DNA from: Flagellimonas marinaquae
Lineage (GTDB): Bacteria > Bacteroidota > Bacteroidia > Flavobacteriales > Flavobacteriaceae
Assembly (NCBI RefSeq): GCF_023716465.1
Contig: NZ_CP092415.1
Location: 2,519,501 to 2,583,500, forward strand
Direction: 5' to 3'
Length of the DNA: 64,000 bases
The notes below the pieces were generated by a model. The model was given only the letters and a program-made list of their open reading frames with translations. It ran no database searches and was not told the origin of the DNA. Positions 41,432 through 50,764 of the stretch are shown here, one piece after another. A program made the translations under genes and the position numbers. Numbering within the stretch: the stretch's first letter is position 1; every line of letters begins with the position of its first letter.

Positions 41432-42904
41432 ATGGAAGCTCACCTAAACAAAATTGTTGGCGAAGGACTTACTTATGATGACGTTCTTCTTGTGCCGGCA
41501 TATTCCGAAATACTTCCCCGAGAAGTCAACATTCAATCAAGATTTACCAAAAACATTACCATAAATGTGCCCATTGTTTCTGCGGCCATGGATACTGTGA
41601 CCGAATCCCGAATGGCAATTGCCATGGCAAGGGAGGGTGGTATTGGCGTTCTTCACAAAAACATGACCATAGAAGACCAGGCGCTAAAGGTCAGAAAAGT
41701 GAAACGTGCGGAAAGTGGAATGATCATGGATCCAGTTACACTTCCGTTGGATTCAACTGTACGAGACGCTAAAGCCAGCATGAAAGAGCATAGTATTGGT
41801 GGTATTCCCATTGTTGACGCAGAAAAAAAATTGATCGGTATCGTAACCAATCGTGATCTCCGATTCGAAAAGAACGATGGTCGCCCTATTTCAGAGGTAA
41901 TGACCTCTGAAAATTTGGTGACCGTGGGAGAGGGCACCTCTTTACAACAGGCCGAAGTAATTCTTCAGGAAAACAAGATCGAAAAACTTCCTGTGGTCAA
42001 TCAAAAGGAGGAACTGGTCGGTCTGATCACTTTTAGGGACATTACCAAACTTACCCAAAAACCCATTGCGAACAAGGACCAATATGGGCGTTTACGCGTA
42101 GCCGCTGCCATTGGAGTAACGGGAGATGCTGTTGATCGTGCCGGTGCATTGGTAAAAGCCGGGGTCGATGCTATTATTATAGATACGGCACATGGGCATA
42201 CCAAAGGTGTGGTGGGTATACTTAAGGAAGTCAAGAAATCCTTCCCCGAATTGGATGTCGTGGTAGGTAATATTGCTACGGCCGAAGCTGCAAGATATTT
42301 GGTGGAAGCGGGTGCGGATGCTGTTAAGGTAGGTATTGGACCAGGATCTATCTGTACCACACGCGTGGTGGCAGGTGTCGGTTTCCCACAGTTTTCAGCA
42401 GTTTTAGAGGTTGCCGCTGCACTAAAAGGAACCGGGGTTCCGGTAATTGCCGATGGTGGAATTCGGTATACCGGAGACATTCCCAAGGCTATAGCAGCTG
42501 GAGCAGATACAGTAATGTTGGGTTCGTTGTTGGCAGGAACAAAAGAATCGCCTGGCGAGACGATAATTTACGAGGGACGTAAATTTAAATCTTACCGTGG
42601 CATGGGCTCTGTTGAGGCAATGAAGCAAGGTAGCAAGGACCGATACTTTCAAGATGTGGAGGACGATATTAAAAAACTGGTTCCCGAAGGAATTGTAGGT
42701 CGCGTACCTTACAAAGGTGAGTTAATGGAAAGTATGCACCAATTTATTGGTGGTCTGCGCGCTGGAATGGGGTATTGTGGCGCAAAAGATATCGAAACTT
42801 TAAAAGAGAGTGGTCGATTTGTAAAAATTACTTCGAGCGGCATTCACGAAAGTCATCCGCACGATGTGACTATTACGAAAGAAAGTCCAAATTATAGTAG
42901 ATAA
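41432..42904 (+). CDS. guaB: IMP dehydrogenase
   Basis: A 490-residue enzyme that oxidises IMP to XMP with NAD, the committed step to [19 protein letters not shown] near the start, two CBS domains (about 95-210) that bind regulatory nucleotides, the active-site loop [16 protein letters not shown] with the catalytic Cys, and [19 protein letters not shown] are all present. Full length. It is alone on its transcript, with its own promoter box and a hairpin immediately after the stop. Confidence 0.97.
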   Translation: MEAHLNKIVGEGLTYDDVLLVPAYSEILPREVNIQSRFTKNITINVPIVSAAMDTVTESRMAIAMAREGGIGVLHKNMTIEDQALKVRKVKRAESGMIMDPVTLPLDSTVRDAKASMKEHSIGGIPIVDAEKKLIGIVTNRDLRFEKNDGRPISEVMTSENLVTVGEGTSLQQAEVILQENKIEKLPVVNQKEELVGLITFRDITKLTQKPIANKDQYGRLRVAAAIGVTGDAVDRAGALVKAGVDAIIIDTAHGHTKGVVGILKEVKKSFPELDVVVGNIATAEAARYLVEAGADAVKVGIGPGSICTTRVVAGVGFPQFSAVLEVAAALKGTGVPVIADGGIRYTGDIPKAIAAGADTVMLGSLLAGTKESPGETIIYEGRKFKSYRGMGSVEAMKQGSKDRYFQDVEDDIKKLVPEGIVGRVPYKGELMESMHQFIGGLRAGMGYCGAKDIETLKESGRFVKITSSGIHESHPHDVTITKESPNYSR

Positions 42905-42912
42905 ATATTGAA

Positions 42913-42940
42913 ACGCTGGGGGGCAATTACTTCCCAGCGT
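42913..42940. terminator. Hairpin after guaB overlapping the stop of the thioredoxin-like gene
   Basis: ACGCTGGG (42913-42920) / CCCAGCGT (42933-42940). The stop codon of the convergent gene lies in the loop. The U-run is weak, so termination is likely but not certain. Confidence 0.6.
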
Positions 42941-43442
42941 AGCTTTTCCAGTCTTGATCTTTATAGATGTTCTCGCCAAAATACTTGGCGATCTGCATAA
43001 AAGGTTCCACTTGTTGATAACCGGGCACGGGTGAAAGCATATTTAGTTTTTCGTCCAAGAAGACTACAGTGGGGTAGCTCATGCGCCCTTGCAACAGCGC
43101 CGCTGCCAACTCGTGATAGCCTCTTCTGCCCGAAGGTATGTACTTAAAGGTTTTTCCCTGATATTCAATAGGGTCTTTGCCTTCAGCATCCATTTTTACC
43201 ATATAGAAATTATCCTGCATATATTTGGAAACCTCAGGGTTTTGAAATGTATTCTTGTCCATTTTCTTGCACCATCCACACCAATCGGTATACACATCAA
43301 CAAAGATTTTTTTAGGGCTTGCATCCGTTTTGGATAACTGGACGGCTTCATCCCAAGAAATCCAATTAATTTCTTGAGCTTGGGCGTTAAAGCCTATCAA
43401 TACTATAAAAAGTAAACTGATTTGGGTAAAAATTGAGCGCAT
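42927..43442 (-). CDS. Periplasmic thioredoxin-like protein
   Basis: A 171-residue protein with a signal peptide (1-22, ending AQAQ). The thioredoxin fold carries the redox motif DWCGWCKKMDKNTF, with C-G-W-C typical of the DUF255/thioredoxin-7 group. The fold continues as VVFLDEKLNMLSPVPGYQQ. It probably reduces or forms disulfides in the periplasm. It is convergent with guaB, whose hairpin overlaps its stop codon. No partner gene is obvious nearby. Confidence 0.92.
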   Translation of the reverse strand: MRSIFTQISLLFIVLIGFNAQAQEINWISWDEAVQLSKTDASPKKIFVDVYTDWCGWCKKMDKNTFQNPEVSKYMQDNFYMVKMDAEGKDPIEYQGKTFKYIPSGRRGYHELAAALLQGRMSYPTVVFLDEKLNMLSPVPGYQQVEPFMQIAKYFGENIYKDQDWKSYAGK

Positions 43443-43540
43443 AGTCGTTATTTTTGACGCAATTGTCGTCTTATCTCTACAAAACTAACGAAAATTATGC
43501 CAAAAAAGTATTGATTTTAACAGCTTGATAGGGCTTACTT

Positions 43541-44779
43541 CTATTTTACCGGTTGCTCTTGCGGAACATTAAAAACATCCTTGATGTCCACTTGGTTGCG
43601 CAGGATATCATCAAAAGTTTCTCTTTTTCGTATTAAATGTGCCTTGCCTTGGTACCAAAGTACTTCAGCGGGGCGGTATCTGGAGTTGTAGTTGCTTGCC
43701 ATGGTAAAGCAATACGCACCGGCATTTCTAAAGCAAAGTATATCGCCCTCCGAGATTTCGTTGATCCTGCGGTTACTCCCAAAAGTATCCGTTTCACAAA
43801 TGTAACCTACCACAGAATAGTAGCGTTCCCTGCCTTTTGGATTGGATATGTTGATTATTTCGTGATTAGATCCATATAGCATTGGACGAATCAAGTGATT
43901 GAAACCAGAATCGACACTTGCAAAAACGGTTGAAGTGGTTTGCTTCACTACATTCACTTTGGCCAAGAAATAGCCGGCTTCGCTTACCAAAAATTTTCCT
44001 GGTTCAAAGGCAAGTGTCAGTTCGCGGCCATAATCCTTGCAAAATGCATTGAACTTTTTGGTCAGTTTTTTGCCCAACTCATCAACGTTGGTCTCAATGT
44101 CCCCTGCTTTATATGGCACTTTAAATCCACTGCCAAAATCGATAAACTCTAAATCTTTGAAATTTTTAGCCGTTTCGAACAAAATTTCAGAGGCATAGAG
44201 GAATACATCAATATCCAAAATATCGCTTCCCGTGTGCATGTGTATGCCATTGATGTTCATGTTGGTAACCTCCACAATACGCAATAGATGCGGTATTTGG
44301 TGGATACTGATGCCAAATTTTGAATCGATATGGCCAACAGAAATCTTGGAATTTCCTCCAGCCATTACGTGCGGATTTATTCGGATACATACAGGAATGT
44401 CTGGATGCTTGCTGCCGAATTGCTCCAAAATGGAGAGGTTGTCTATATTGATTTGAACGCCAAGGGCGGCCGCTTCCTCTATTTCCTCCAGGGAAACCCC
44501 GTTTGGCGTAAAAATAATGGACTCTGGTTTAAAGCCTGCCAAAAGGCCCAAATTGACCTCTTGTATGGATACGGTGTCCAAACCGCTACCCAAACTATTT
44601 AATAATCTAAGGACGCTTATATTGGAAAGGGCTTTCGCAGCATAGTTCAACTTTAGCTTTGGCACTCCTTTAAAAGCGTTGGTCAGCTTTTTATATTGCG
44701 ATGTGATTTTATCGGCATCGTACACGTATAATGGTGCACCAAATTGTTCGGTAAGTTGAAGTAATTCCTTAGAGTTCAT
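43541..44779 (-). CDS. lysA: Diaminopimelate decarboxylase
   Basis: A 412-residue PLP enzyme, fold type III, that converts meso-diaminopimelate to lysine. The PLP lysine is Lys49 in LNYAAKALSN. INIDNLSILEQFG, IDFGSGFKVPYKAG, FEPGKFLVSEAGYFLAK, and the substrate-contact CETDTFGSNR and RNAGAYCFTMASNYN motifs are complete. It stands alone between the thioredoxin-like and Lon-N genes, while dapD, an earlier step of the same pathway, is at the far end of the window. Confidence 0.96.
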   Translation of the reverse strand: MNSKELLQLTEQFGAPLYVYDADKITSQYKKLTNAFKGVPKLKLNYAAKALSNISVLRLLNSLGSGLDTVSIQEVNLGLLAGFKPESIIFTPNGVSLEEIEEAAALGVQINIDNLSILEQFGSKHPDIPVCIRINPHVMAGGNSKISVGHIDSKFGISIHQIPHLLRIVEVTNMNINGIHMHTGSDILDIDVFLYASEILFETAKNFKDLEFIDFGSGFKVPYKAGDIETNVDELGKKLTKKFNAFCKDYGRELTLAFEPGKFLVSEAGYFLAKVNVVKQTTSTVFASVDSGFNHLIRPMLYGSNHEIINISNPKGRERYYSVVGYICETDTFGSNRRINEISEGDILCFRNAGAYCFTMASNYNSRYRPAEVLWYQGKAHLIRKRETFDDILRNQVDIKDVFNVPQEQPVK

Positions 44780-44942
44780 GTTAATTACATATTTTGAGCA
44801 AAACTAGGTTTTGTAGGTGGGTTACGCAAAAAAGAAATTTCAAAATATAAATATATAACAAAATGTTTTAAATAAAACATCAAAACTTAAATAAGGTTGT
44901 TCTTTTGGATTCTGATCTGTATTTTTAGAGGAAATTGGAATT

Positions 44943-45581
44943 ATGAAGCTACCCTTATTTCCACTACAATCCGTTTTTTTTCCTGGAGAAACAGTGCCAC
45001 TTCACATTTTTGAGGATCGTTATAAGCAATTGATCAACGATTGTAGGAATGAGGCGCTCACTTTTGGTATCCCGGTCTATATCAACAATGCCATCAACTA
45101 TGGAACTGAAGTGCAATTGGTGGAAGTTGTAAATACCTATGAATCCGGTGAAATGGACGTGGTATGTGTGGCGCGTCAGGTTTTTAAAGTGTTGAGTTTT
45201 GAAAAACAATTGGAAGGAAAGCTATACGCTGGAGGCGAAGTGGAGTTTTTGGAAACGGAAAATGACGCAAATGATCGTCTAAGGGAGGAAGTGATTCAAA
45301 AGGTTGAGGCGCTCTACGATATTATGGACGTTCCCTTTACCAAAACATCGCCCAAACAATTCAACAGCTACTCCCTAGCCCATAAAATGGGGCTTTCTTT
45401 TGAGCAAGAATATGAGTTATTGCTTATTAAGAAGGAAACCGATCGATTAAACTTTATAAAAACACATTTGGAGGCTGCGACCAGTATACTTACCGAAGTG
45501 AACCGTGCCAAAGAGGTTATCGAGATGAACGGGCACTTCAAAAACTTTGATCCGCTCGATTTTCAAGATTTTACATTGTAG
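44943..45581 (+). CDS. Stand-alone Lon N-terminal (substrate-binding) domain protein
   Basis: A 212-residue protein with the LON substrate-binding domain without protease. LPLFPLQSVFFPGETVPLHIFEDRYKQLI is the LON-N start, VQLVEVVNTYESGEMDVVCVARQVFKV the middle, and the C-terminal half is helical. Such proteins may select or guard substrates, but the role is not established. It lies 164 bp from lysA, divergent, with AT-rich sequence between. Confidence 0.9.
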   Translation: MKLPLFPLQSVFFPGETVPLHIFEDRYKQLINDCRNEALTFGIPVYINNAINYGTEVQLVEVVNTYESGEMDVVCVARQVFKVLSFEKQLEGKLYAGGEVEFLETENDANDRLREEVIQKVEALYDIMDVPFTKTSPKQFNSYSLAHKMGLSFEQEYELLLIKKETDRLNFIKTHLEAATSILTEVNRAKEVIEMNGHFKNFDPLDFQDFTL

Positions 45582-45650
45582 CCATCCGTGGAATCAATAA
45601 AAAGCCCATAATTTATACTTGGGTATCAATTATTCATTTAACAACTTCAA

Positions 45651-45681
45651 TTTGTCAGCGTTGTTTTCTATTTTTGTCAGC
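45651..45681 (+). repeat. Direct repeat TTTGTCAGC in the sucC promoter region
   Basis: TTTGTCAGC occurs at 45651-45659 and at 45673-45681, 22 bp apart, i.e. about two helical turns. The second copy overlaps the TAnnTTTG box TATTTTTG (45669-45676), 26 bp before the ATG. Possible activator or repressor site. Confidence 0.35.
45669..45676 (+). promoter_or_regulatory. TAnnTTTG promoter box of sucC
   Basis: TATTTTTG, 26 bp before the ATG at 45702. Confidence 0.5.
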
Positions 45682-45701
45682 AAACAAAAGTAAATTCACA
45701 G

Positions 45702-46895
45702 ATGAATCTTCACGAATATCAAGGAAAAGAGATTTTAGCCAGTTTTGGTGTTAGGATCCAAAGAGGGATAGTTGCTCACAACGCCAAGGAAGCGGTAGAT
45801 GCCGCAAAACAACTTACACAGGAAACCGGAACCGGATGGCACGTTATCAAAGCGCAGGTTCATGCAGGTGGCCGTGGAAAGGGCGGAGGAGTTAAACTGG
45901 CCAAAAACTTGAAAGAAGTAGAAGAATTGGCAGGAAGTATTATCGGGATGAACCTGGTTACCCCGCAAACATCGGCAGAAGGGAAAAAAGTACATCAGGT
46001 TTTGGTAGCTGAGGATGTGTATTATCCCGGCGATAGTGAGACCAGCGAGTTTTATATGTCCGTTCTTTTAAATAGAGGTACGGGTAGAAACATGATCATG
46101 TATTCCACTGAAGGTGGGATGGATATAGAAGAAGTGGCGGAAAAAACGCCGCACCTTATTTTTACCGAAGAAGTTGATCCTGGTTTGGGCCTGTTGCCGT
46201 TCCAGGCGAGAAGAATTGCCTTTAACCTTGGCCTGTCCGGTACTGCGTTCAAAGAAATGGTAAAGTTCGTGATGTCGCTCTATAAGGCATATGTGGAAAG
46301 TGATTCCAGTCTTTTTGAGATCAATCCGGTTTTGAAAACATCGGACGATAAGATTATGGCGGTAGATGCCAAAGTTACCATAGACGATAATGCGCTGTAC
46401 AGAAGAAAGGCTTACGCAGAGATGCGTGATCTGCGCGAAGAGAATCCGATCGAAGTAGAAGCTCGTGAAGTTGGTTTGAATTATGTGGATTTGGATGGTA
46501 ATGTAGGCTGTATGGTAAATGGGGCCGGTTTGGCCATGGCCACTATGGATTTGATCAAAATGGCCGGAGGAGAACCGGCGAACTTTTTGGATGTAGGTGG
46601 GACCGCCGATGCCAAAAGGGTGGAAGAAGCTTTCCGTATTATCCTGAAGGATCCTAACGTAAAAGCTATCTTGATCAATATTTTTGGTGGTATTGTTCGT
46701 TGTGACCGTGTTGCCCAAGGTGTGGTTGATGCGTACAAGAACATGGGTGATGCCATTCAAGTGCCGATTATTGTAAGATTGCAAGGGACCAATGCAGAGT
46801 TGGCCAAAGAAATTATAGACAACTCAGGGTTGGCCGTGCATTCCGCGGTACAGTTTAAAGAAGCGGCAGATAAGGTCGAGGAGGTTCTGAGCTAG
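45702..46895 (+). CDS. sucC: Succinyl-CoA synthetase beta subunit
   Basis: A 397-residue subunit of the TCA-cycle enzyme that converts succinyl-CoA to succinate with ATP or GTP formation. The ATP-grasp N-terminus (MNLHEYQGKEILASFG, then KAQVHAGGRGKGGGVKLAK) and the C-terminal catalytic domain with INIFGGIVRCDRVAQGVVDA are standard. The alpha subunit gene (sucD) is not adjacent in this window. It has its own promoter and terminator. Confidence 0.97.
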   Translation: MNLHEYQGKEILASFGVRIQRGIVAHNAKEAVDAAKQLTQETGTGWHVIKAQVHAGGRGKGGGVKLAKNLKEVEELAGSIIGMNLVTPQTSAEGKKVHQVLVAEDVYYPGDSETSEFYMSVLLNRGTGRNMIMYSTEGGMDIEEVAEKTPHLIFTEEVDPGLGLLPFQARRIAFNLGLSGTAFKEMVKFVMSLYKAYVESDSSLFEINPVLKTSDDKIMAVDAKVTIDDNALYRRKAYAEMRDLREENPIEVEAREVGLNYVDLDGNVGCMVNGAGLAMATMDLIKMAGGEPANFLDVGGTADAKRVEEAFRIILKDPNVKAILINIFGGIVRCDRVAQGVVDAYKNMGDAIQVPIIVRLQGTNAELAKEIIDNSGLAVHSAVQFKEAADKVEEVLS

Positions 46896-46918
46896 TCTTG
46901 ACCATTTAAAAATATCCA

Positions 46919-46955
46919 AAAAGGGCAATGTTAACAAAACATTGCCCTTTTTGTT
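46919..46955 (+). terminator. Terminator after sucC
   Basis: GGGCAATGTT (46923-46932) / AACATTGCCC (46938-46947), flanked by AAAAA and TTTTTGTTTTTT. Confidence 0.93.
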
Positions 46956-47151
46956 TTTTGTAGTGGATATCCGATGCATCAGTGTCGTTTTTGCCCGAAA
47001 TTCTTATCTCATTAATTATGAGCCTGTTTTGATTTAGAACGATTTTTTAAAGTTCATTTTTGGGTTTATAAAGAGTATTTGCCCAACGTTAAGGACATTA
47101 AACATTTGTTAAATCGATAAAAAGTGTAATAATTTACTTTTTAAATCGTCT

Positions 47152-47159
47152 TATTTTTG
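47152..47159 (+). promoter_or_regulatory. TAnnTTTG promoter box of the 111-residue secreted protein
   Basis: TATTTTTG, 84 bp before the ATG at 47243. Confidence 0.45.
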
Positions 47160-47242
47160 TGGTGTCTTAAAAAAAGGACCTTAATCGGGACTTGTTTTTA
47201 GCAAATCATTAATCATTCAATTTTAATCAAAAAACAAAAATC

Positions 47243-47578
47243 ATGAAAAAATTAAGAACTGTTTCAGTAGCGTTGGCACTTATGGCAACCATGAGCGCAT
47301 TTGCAACAAAAGGAAAAAAAGCGACCAAGGAGAACAATCTTTCCGGTCAGATTTATGAAATGTTGAAGGATAATCAATTCAACGCAGATCATAAGGATTT
47401 GACTGCCGAGGTTCGTTTTATCGTAACAGAAAAAGGCGAATTGTTGGTTCTCTCTGTTGAAACCAAAAACGATGTTTTGGAGGGCTTTGTTAAGAGTCGT
47501 TTAAATTACCAAAAGGTGGAATTAACAAATGTTGCTCCCGGAAGAGTATATGAGCTTCCAGTAAAAATTACCGCGTAA
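47243..47578 (+). CDS. Small secreted protein with a TonB-C-like pattern
   Basis: A 111-residue protein with a signal peptide (MKKLRTVSVALALMATMSAFA). The mature part, LSGQIYEMLKDNQFN and AEVRFIVTEKGELLVLSVE, has the strand order of TonB C-terminal-like domains (VxF.V...G). It lacks any energy-transducing helix, so it would be a free periplasmic protein. A TonB-C relation is inference; the role is unknown. It is flanked by its own promoter box and a terminator. Confidence 0.7.
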   Translation: MKKLRTVSVALALMATMSAFATKGKKATKENNLSGQIYEMLKDNQFNADHKDLTAEVRFIVTEKGELLVLSVETKNDVLEGFVKSRLNYQKVELTNVAPGRVYELPVKITA

Positions 47579-47603
47579 TACACGGGAATTGTTTGAGTTA
47601 GTT

Positions 47604-47635
47604 AGAAAAAAGCCCTGAATTTCAGGGCTTTTTTG
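47604..47635 (+). terminator. Terminator after the small secreted protein gene
   Basis: AGCCCTGAA (47611-47619) / TTCAGGGCT (47621-47629) flanked by A6 and T6. Confidence 0.9.
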
Positions 47636-47695
47636 TACTAAAAAGTATGGTTTTGAAGTTATCTACAGTAGGATCGATAACCAAAACCAAGCTTT

Positions 47696-48097
47696 ATGGG
47701 TACTCACAAAGAAAAATTGAGCATTCTTTCGCAAATGATCGCCTTTGCCAGGGTAGATCATTCGATAAAGCAGTCAGAGTACGATTTTTTGCTTCAGGTG
47801 GCACATACCCTCGGCATTGGTAAAGATATCTTCGAAGGGCTTCTTAAGGAAAAATCCCCTAAGGTCCGCTTAAAGACCCAAGCAGAGCGCATAGTACAAT
47901 TCCATAGACTTATCCTTCTTATGAATATCGACAAGGAACAACATAGGAAGGAAATAGACAAACTCTATAATATCGGACTAAAAATGGGGCTCCCGCCGGC
48001 GGCTATCAGTCAGGTTTTGGAGGTTATGCACCGTTATCCGGACAATATTGTACCGCCCGATGTGCTGATCAATATCTTTAAGGCGTATTATAATTAA
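47696..48097 (+). CDS. TerB-like helical protein
   Basis: A 133-residue all-helical protein. SILSQMIAFARVDHSIKQSEYDFLLQVAHTLGI has the paired-acidic, EF-hand-like helix pattern of TerB/DjlA N-terminal domains; a second, similar unit follows at IVQFHRLILLMNIDKEQHRKEIDKLYNIGLKMG. TerB-like domains occur in tellurite-resistance and membrane-stress systems but also as unlinked proteins. No other ter gene is present, so tellurite resistance is not implied. Its stop lies inside the operator-like palindrome of the hsp20 promoter. Confidence 0.75.
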   Translation: MGTHKEKLSILSQMIAFARVDHSIKQSEYDFLLQVAHTLGIGKDIFEGLLKEKSPKVRLKTQAERIVQFHRLILLMNIDKEQHRKEIDKLYNIGLKMGLPPAAISQVLEVMHRYPDNIVPPDVLINIFKAYYN

Positions 48098-48142
48098 TGT
48101 CAAAATGACATTTTTTTCACCCTCAAACACGTCAAAATGACA
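48097..48142. promoter_or_regulatory. Two copies of a TGTCAAAATGACA palindrome upstream of hsp20
   Basis: ATGTCAAAATGACAT (48097-48111) is a perfect palindrome with a 3-bp centre. CGTCAAAATGACAT (48130-48143) is a near-perfect second copy, centres 32 bp apart (three helical turns). A T-rich box lies just after the second copy. The same 13-mer, one base changed and inverted, overlaps the grpE promoter. The most economical reading is a stress-response operator; the regulator is unknown. Confidence 0.5.
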
Positions 48143-48212
48143 TAGATTTTGTGTTGGTACAGGTTTTGCTTTTTACTGGTTGATTTAGATGTTTAACTAA
48201 AATTGAATCGCC

Positions 48213-48638
48213 ATGAGTATAGTAAAAAGAAATAACCTGTTTTTTCCATCATTGATGAATGATTTTATGGGTCCTGATTGGTTCGGTGGAACAGAGAAGT
48301 GGAATACTTCCGTACCTGCAGTAAATATAAAGGACAATACAGAAGGTTTTGAATTGGAACTTGCTGTTCCTGGTATGAAAAAAGAAGACTTTACCGTAGA
48401 AATCGATAACGATGTACTTACCATTGCCAGTGAAGTAAAAACTGAAAATGAAGAAAATAAGGACAACTACACAAGAAAGGAGTTCTCGTTCACATCGTTC
48501 AAAAGGGCATTCACATTGCCGGAAACCGTAGATGGATCTAAAATAGATGCGAAGTACGAAGATGGGATACTAAAACTGATGTTGCCCAAAAAGCAAGAGG
48601 CATTGCCAAAACCCAAAAGACTGATTGAAATAGGATAA
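48213..48638 (+). CDS. Hsp20/alpha-crystallin small heat-shock protein
   Basis: A 141-residue sHSP. The alpha-crystallin domain (about 35-120) contains GFELELAVPGMKKEDFTVEI, RKEFSFTSFKRAFTLPETVD and the C-terminal LKLMLPKKQ; the final IxI-like motif is degenerate (PKRLIEIG). It forms oligomers that hold unfolded proteins. Two TGTCAAAATGACA palindromes lie upstream. It is followed by a terminator shared with uvrB. Confidence 0.95.
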   Translation: MSIVKRNNLFFPSLMNDFMGPDWFGGTEKWNTSVPAVNIKDNTEGFELELAVPGMKKEDFTVEIDNDVLTIASEVKTENEENKDNYTRKEFSFTSFKRAFTLPETVDGSKIDAKYEDGILKLMLPKKQEALPKPKRLIEIG

Positions 48639-48697
48639 GGCACTAGAACACCAACTAAAGGTGTTTCATGATGGTTGGATTAGTTGGTTAGTTGAGG

Positions 48698-48735
48698 CGC
48701 GCTCCGGCATTTGCTGGAGCGCGTTTTTTATTTTT
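48698..48735. terminator. Terminator between hsp20 and uvrB
   Basis: CGCGCTCC (48698-48705) / GGAGCGCG (48716-48723), followed by TTTTTTATTTTTTTT. It lies between convergent genes. Confidence 0.9.
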
Positions 48736-50716
48736 TTTCTTGCAACATTTTTATTTCGTCCCTTAATTTGGCGGCTTCCATAAAGTTGAGTTCTTTGGCA
48801 GCTTTTTCCATGGCCTTTCTTTTTTCGCGAATCAGTTTTTCTTTTTGATCTTCCGTAATATAGTTTAGATCTGGCTCGGCGGCACGTAACTCTTCTTTTT
48901 GAAAGTGGTAGGTGGATACCGAGTTTTTGGCAAGTGCACTGTCCAGGTTTTTCTTGAGTGCGGTAGGGGTTATGTTATTTTCTTTATTGTAGGTAATTTG
49001 CTTTTCCCTGCGATAATTGGTTTCGTCTATGGTTTTTTGCATGCTTTCCGTAATCTTGTCGGCATACATAATGGCTTTCCCGTTCAAGTTTCTTGCAGCA
49101 CGCCCTACGGTTTGGGTGAGCGAGCGGTTACTTCTTAAAAAACCTTCCTTATCGGCATCCAGTATGGCAACTAGGGAAACTTCCGGTAGATCCAATCCTT
49201 CTCGCAAAAGGTTTACTCCGATCAAGACATCAAAAAGTCCCTTGCGCAGGTCTTGAATGATCTCCACCCTTTCCAAAGTGTCCACATCACTGTGAATGTA
49301 TCGACAGCGAACATCAATTCTGGTTAAATATTTGGTGAGCTCCTCGGCCATACGCTTGGTCAGTGTCGTGACCAAGGTACGTTCATCCAATTCTACACGT
49401 TGTTGGATTTCTTCAACAAGGTCATCGATCTGGTTTTCGCTGGGGCGAACTTCGATTATAGGGTCCAGCAACCCCGTTGGTCGGATAATCTGTTCCACAT
49501 AAATACCTTCGCTCAATTCCAGTTCGTAGTCAGCGGGAGTGGCACTAACGTATAGTACTTGATTTTGTAGGGCTTCAAATTCTTCAAACTTTAACGGACG
49601 GTTGTCCATTGCCGCCGGTAACCGGAATCCATATTCCACCAAGTTTTCCTTTCTAGATCGGTCGCCGCCATACATGGCATGTACTTGCGGTATGGTAACA
49701 TGGCTTTCATCGATCACCATTAAATAATCATCTGGAAAATAATCCAGCAAACAGAAAGGTCTGGTGCCCGGTTTTCTGCCGTCAAGGTACCGAGAGTAGT
49801 TCTCGATTCCTGAACAATAGCCTAGTTCGCGAATCATTTCCAAATCAAAATTGGTGCGTTCCTCCAAACGTTTGGCCTCTAAAGGCCTGCCGATTTCCTT
49901 AAAATAATCCACTTGTTTTACCAAATCGTCCTGAATCTCGCGAATTGCATTTTGTAATACATCCGGGGAGGTAACAAACATATTTGCGGGATAAATGTTC
50001 AAGGTGTCGTAAACCTCTATAACGTTATTGTTGTACGGGTCCAATGCTTCGATTTCCTCAATTTCATCACCAAAAAAATGGATACGGAACGCATGGTCGG
50101 CATATCCTGGAAAAACATCGACCACATCTCCTTTTACCCTAAAATTTCCATTTCTGAAATCTGCAGTGGTCCTTGCGTACAGGCTCTGTACCAACTGTTT
50201 TAAAAACTTGGTCCTAGAAATAACTTGATCCCTATGAATGGTGATAACGTTTTTTTGAAATTCTATCGGATTTCCGATACCGTACAAACAGGATACCGAC
50301 GCTACAACCAGGACGTCCCTTCTTCCGGATAAGAGAGAGGAGGTGGCACTTAAACGCAATTTCTCGATATCCTCGTTTATGGAAAGGTCTTTTTCTATAT
50401 AAAGTCCACTGGTCGGGATATAGGCTTCAGGTTGATAATAATCATAGTAGGACACGAAATATTCGACCGCATTGTTCGGAAAAAATTGTTTGAACTCTGA
50501 ATATAGTTGTGCCGCCAAAGTTTTGTTGTGTGCCAAAACCAGAGTAGGCCGTTGAACGGATTCCACAACGTTGGCCACGGTAAATGTTTTTCCCGATCCG
50601 GTTACGCCGAGCAAGGTTTGGTGTGCTGTTTTGGACTCAATGCCCTCGACCAATTGTTTTATCGCCTGCGGCTGATCGCCGGTAGGTTTAAAATCGGAAA
50701 CTACCTGAAATTTCAT
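48728..50716 (-). CDS. uvrB: UvrB, excinuclease ABC subunit B
   Basis: A 662-residue helicase-like subunit that verifies DNA damage and recruits UvrC. Walker A GVTGSGKTFT (about 39-48), the beta-hairpin region YYDYYQPEAYIP, Walker-B-type DESHVTIPQVHAMY, the motif VSLVAILDADKEGFLRS, RSLTQTVGRAARN, and the C-terminal UVR motif (KAMEKAAKELNFMEAAKLRDEI) are all complete. It lies downstream of the type B-sorted protein on the same strand, 48 bp apart. Confidence 0.97.
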   Translation of the reverse strand: MKFQVVSDFKPTGDQPQAIKQLVEGIESKTAHQTLLGVTGSGKTFTVANVVESVQRPTLVLAHNKTLAAQLYSEFKQFFPNNAVEYFVSYYDYYQPEAYIPTSGLYIEKDLSINEDIEKLRLSATSSLLSGRRDVLVVASVSCLYGIGNPIEFQKNVITIHRDQVISRTKFLKQLVQSLYARTTADFRNGNFRVKGDVVDVFPGYADHAFRIHFFGDEIEEIEALDPYNNNVIEVYDTLNIYPANMFVTSPDVLQNAIREIQDDLVKQVDYFKEIGRPLEAKRLEERTNFDLEMIRELGYCSGIENYSRYLDGRKPGTRPFCLLDYFPDDYLMVIDESHVTIPQVHAMYGGDRSRKENLVEYGFRLPAAMDNRPLKFEEFEALQNQVLYVSATPADYELELSEGIYVEQIIRPTGLLDPIIEVRPSENQIDDLVEEIQQRVELDERTLVTTLTKRMAEELTKYLTRIDVRCRYIHSDVDTLERVEIIQDLRKGLFDVLIGVNLLREGLDLPEVSLVAILDADKEGFLRSNRSLTQTVGRAARNLNGKAIMYADKITESMQKTIDETNYRREKQITYNKENNITPTALKKNLDSALAKNSVSTYHFQKEELRAAEPDLNYITEDQKEKLIREKRKAMEKAAKELNFMEAAKLRDEIKMLQEKK

Positions 50717-50764
50717 GCTGTAAAAATACTAAAGGATGTTCCTAAAAGGAAGTAAAAAGGGATA

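Larger units (their letters stand above)
46896..47242. other. Intergenic stretch after sucC
   Basis: Besides the sucC terminator (46919-46955) it is AT-rich and holds no convincing gene. A short palindrome CTCATTAATTATGAG lies near 47010-47025, and a TAnnTTTG box (TATTTTTG, 47152-47159) is the likely promoter of the downstream secreted protein. Confidence 0.5.

Noticed and set aside
46068..46784. A 238-residue minus-strand frame inside sucC
   Set aside because: It is the shadow of a strongly conserved gene, low-complexity His/Ile-rich, with no recognisable domain or promoter.
47696..48097. Tellurite-resistance locus
   Set aside because: Only one TerB-like domain is present; no terC, terD or terZ genes are near.
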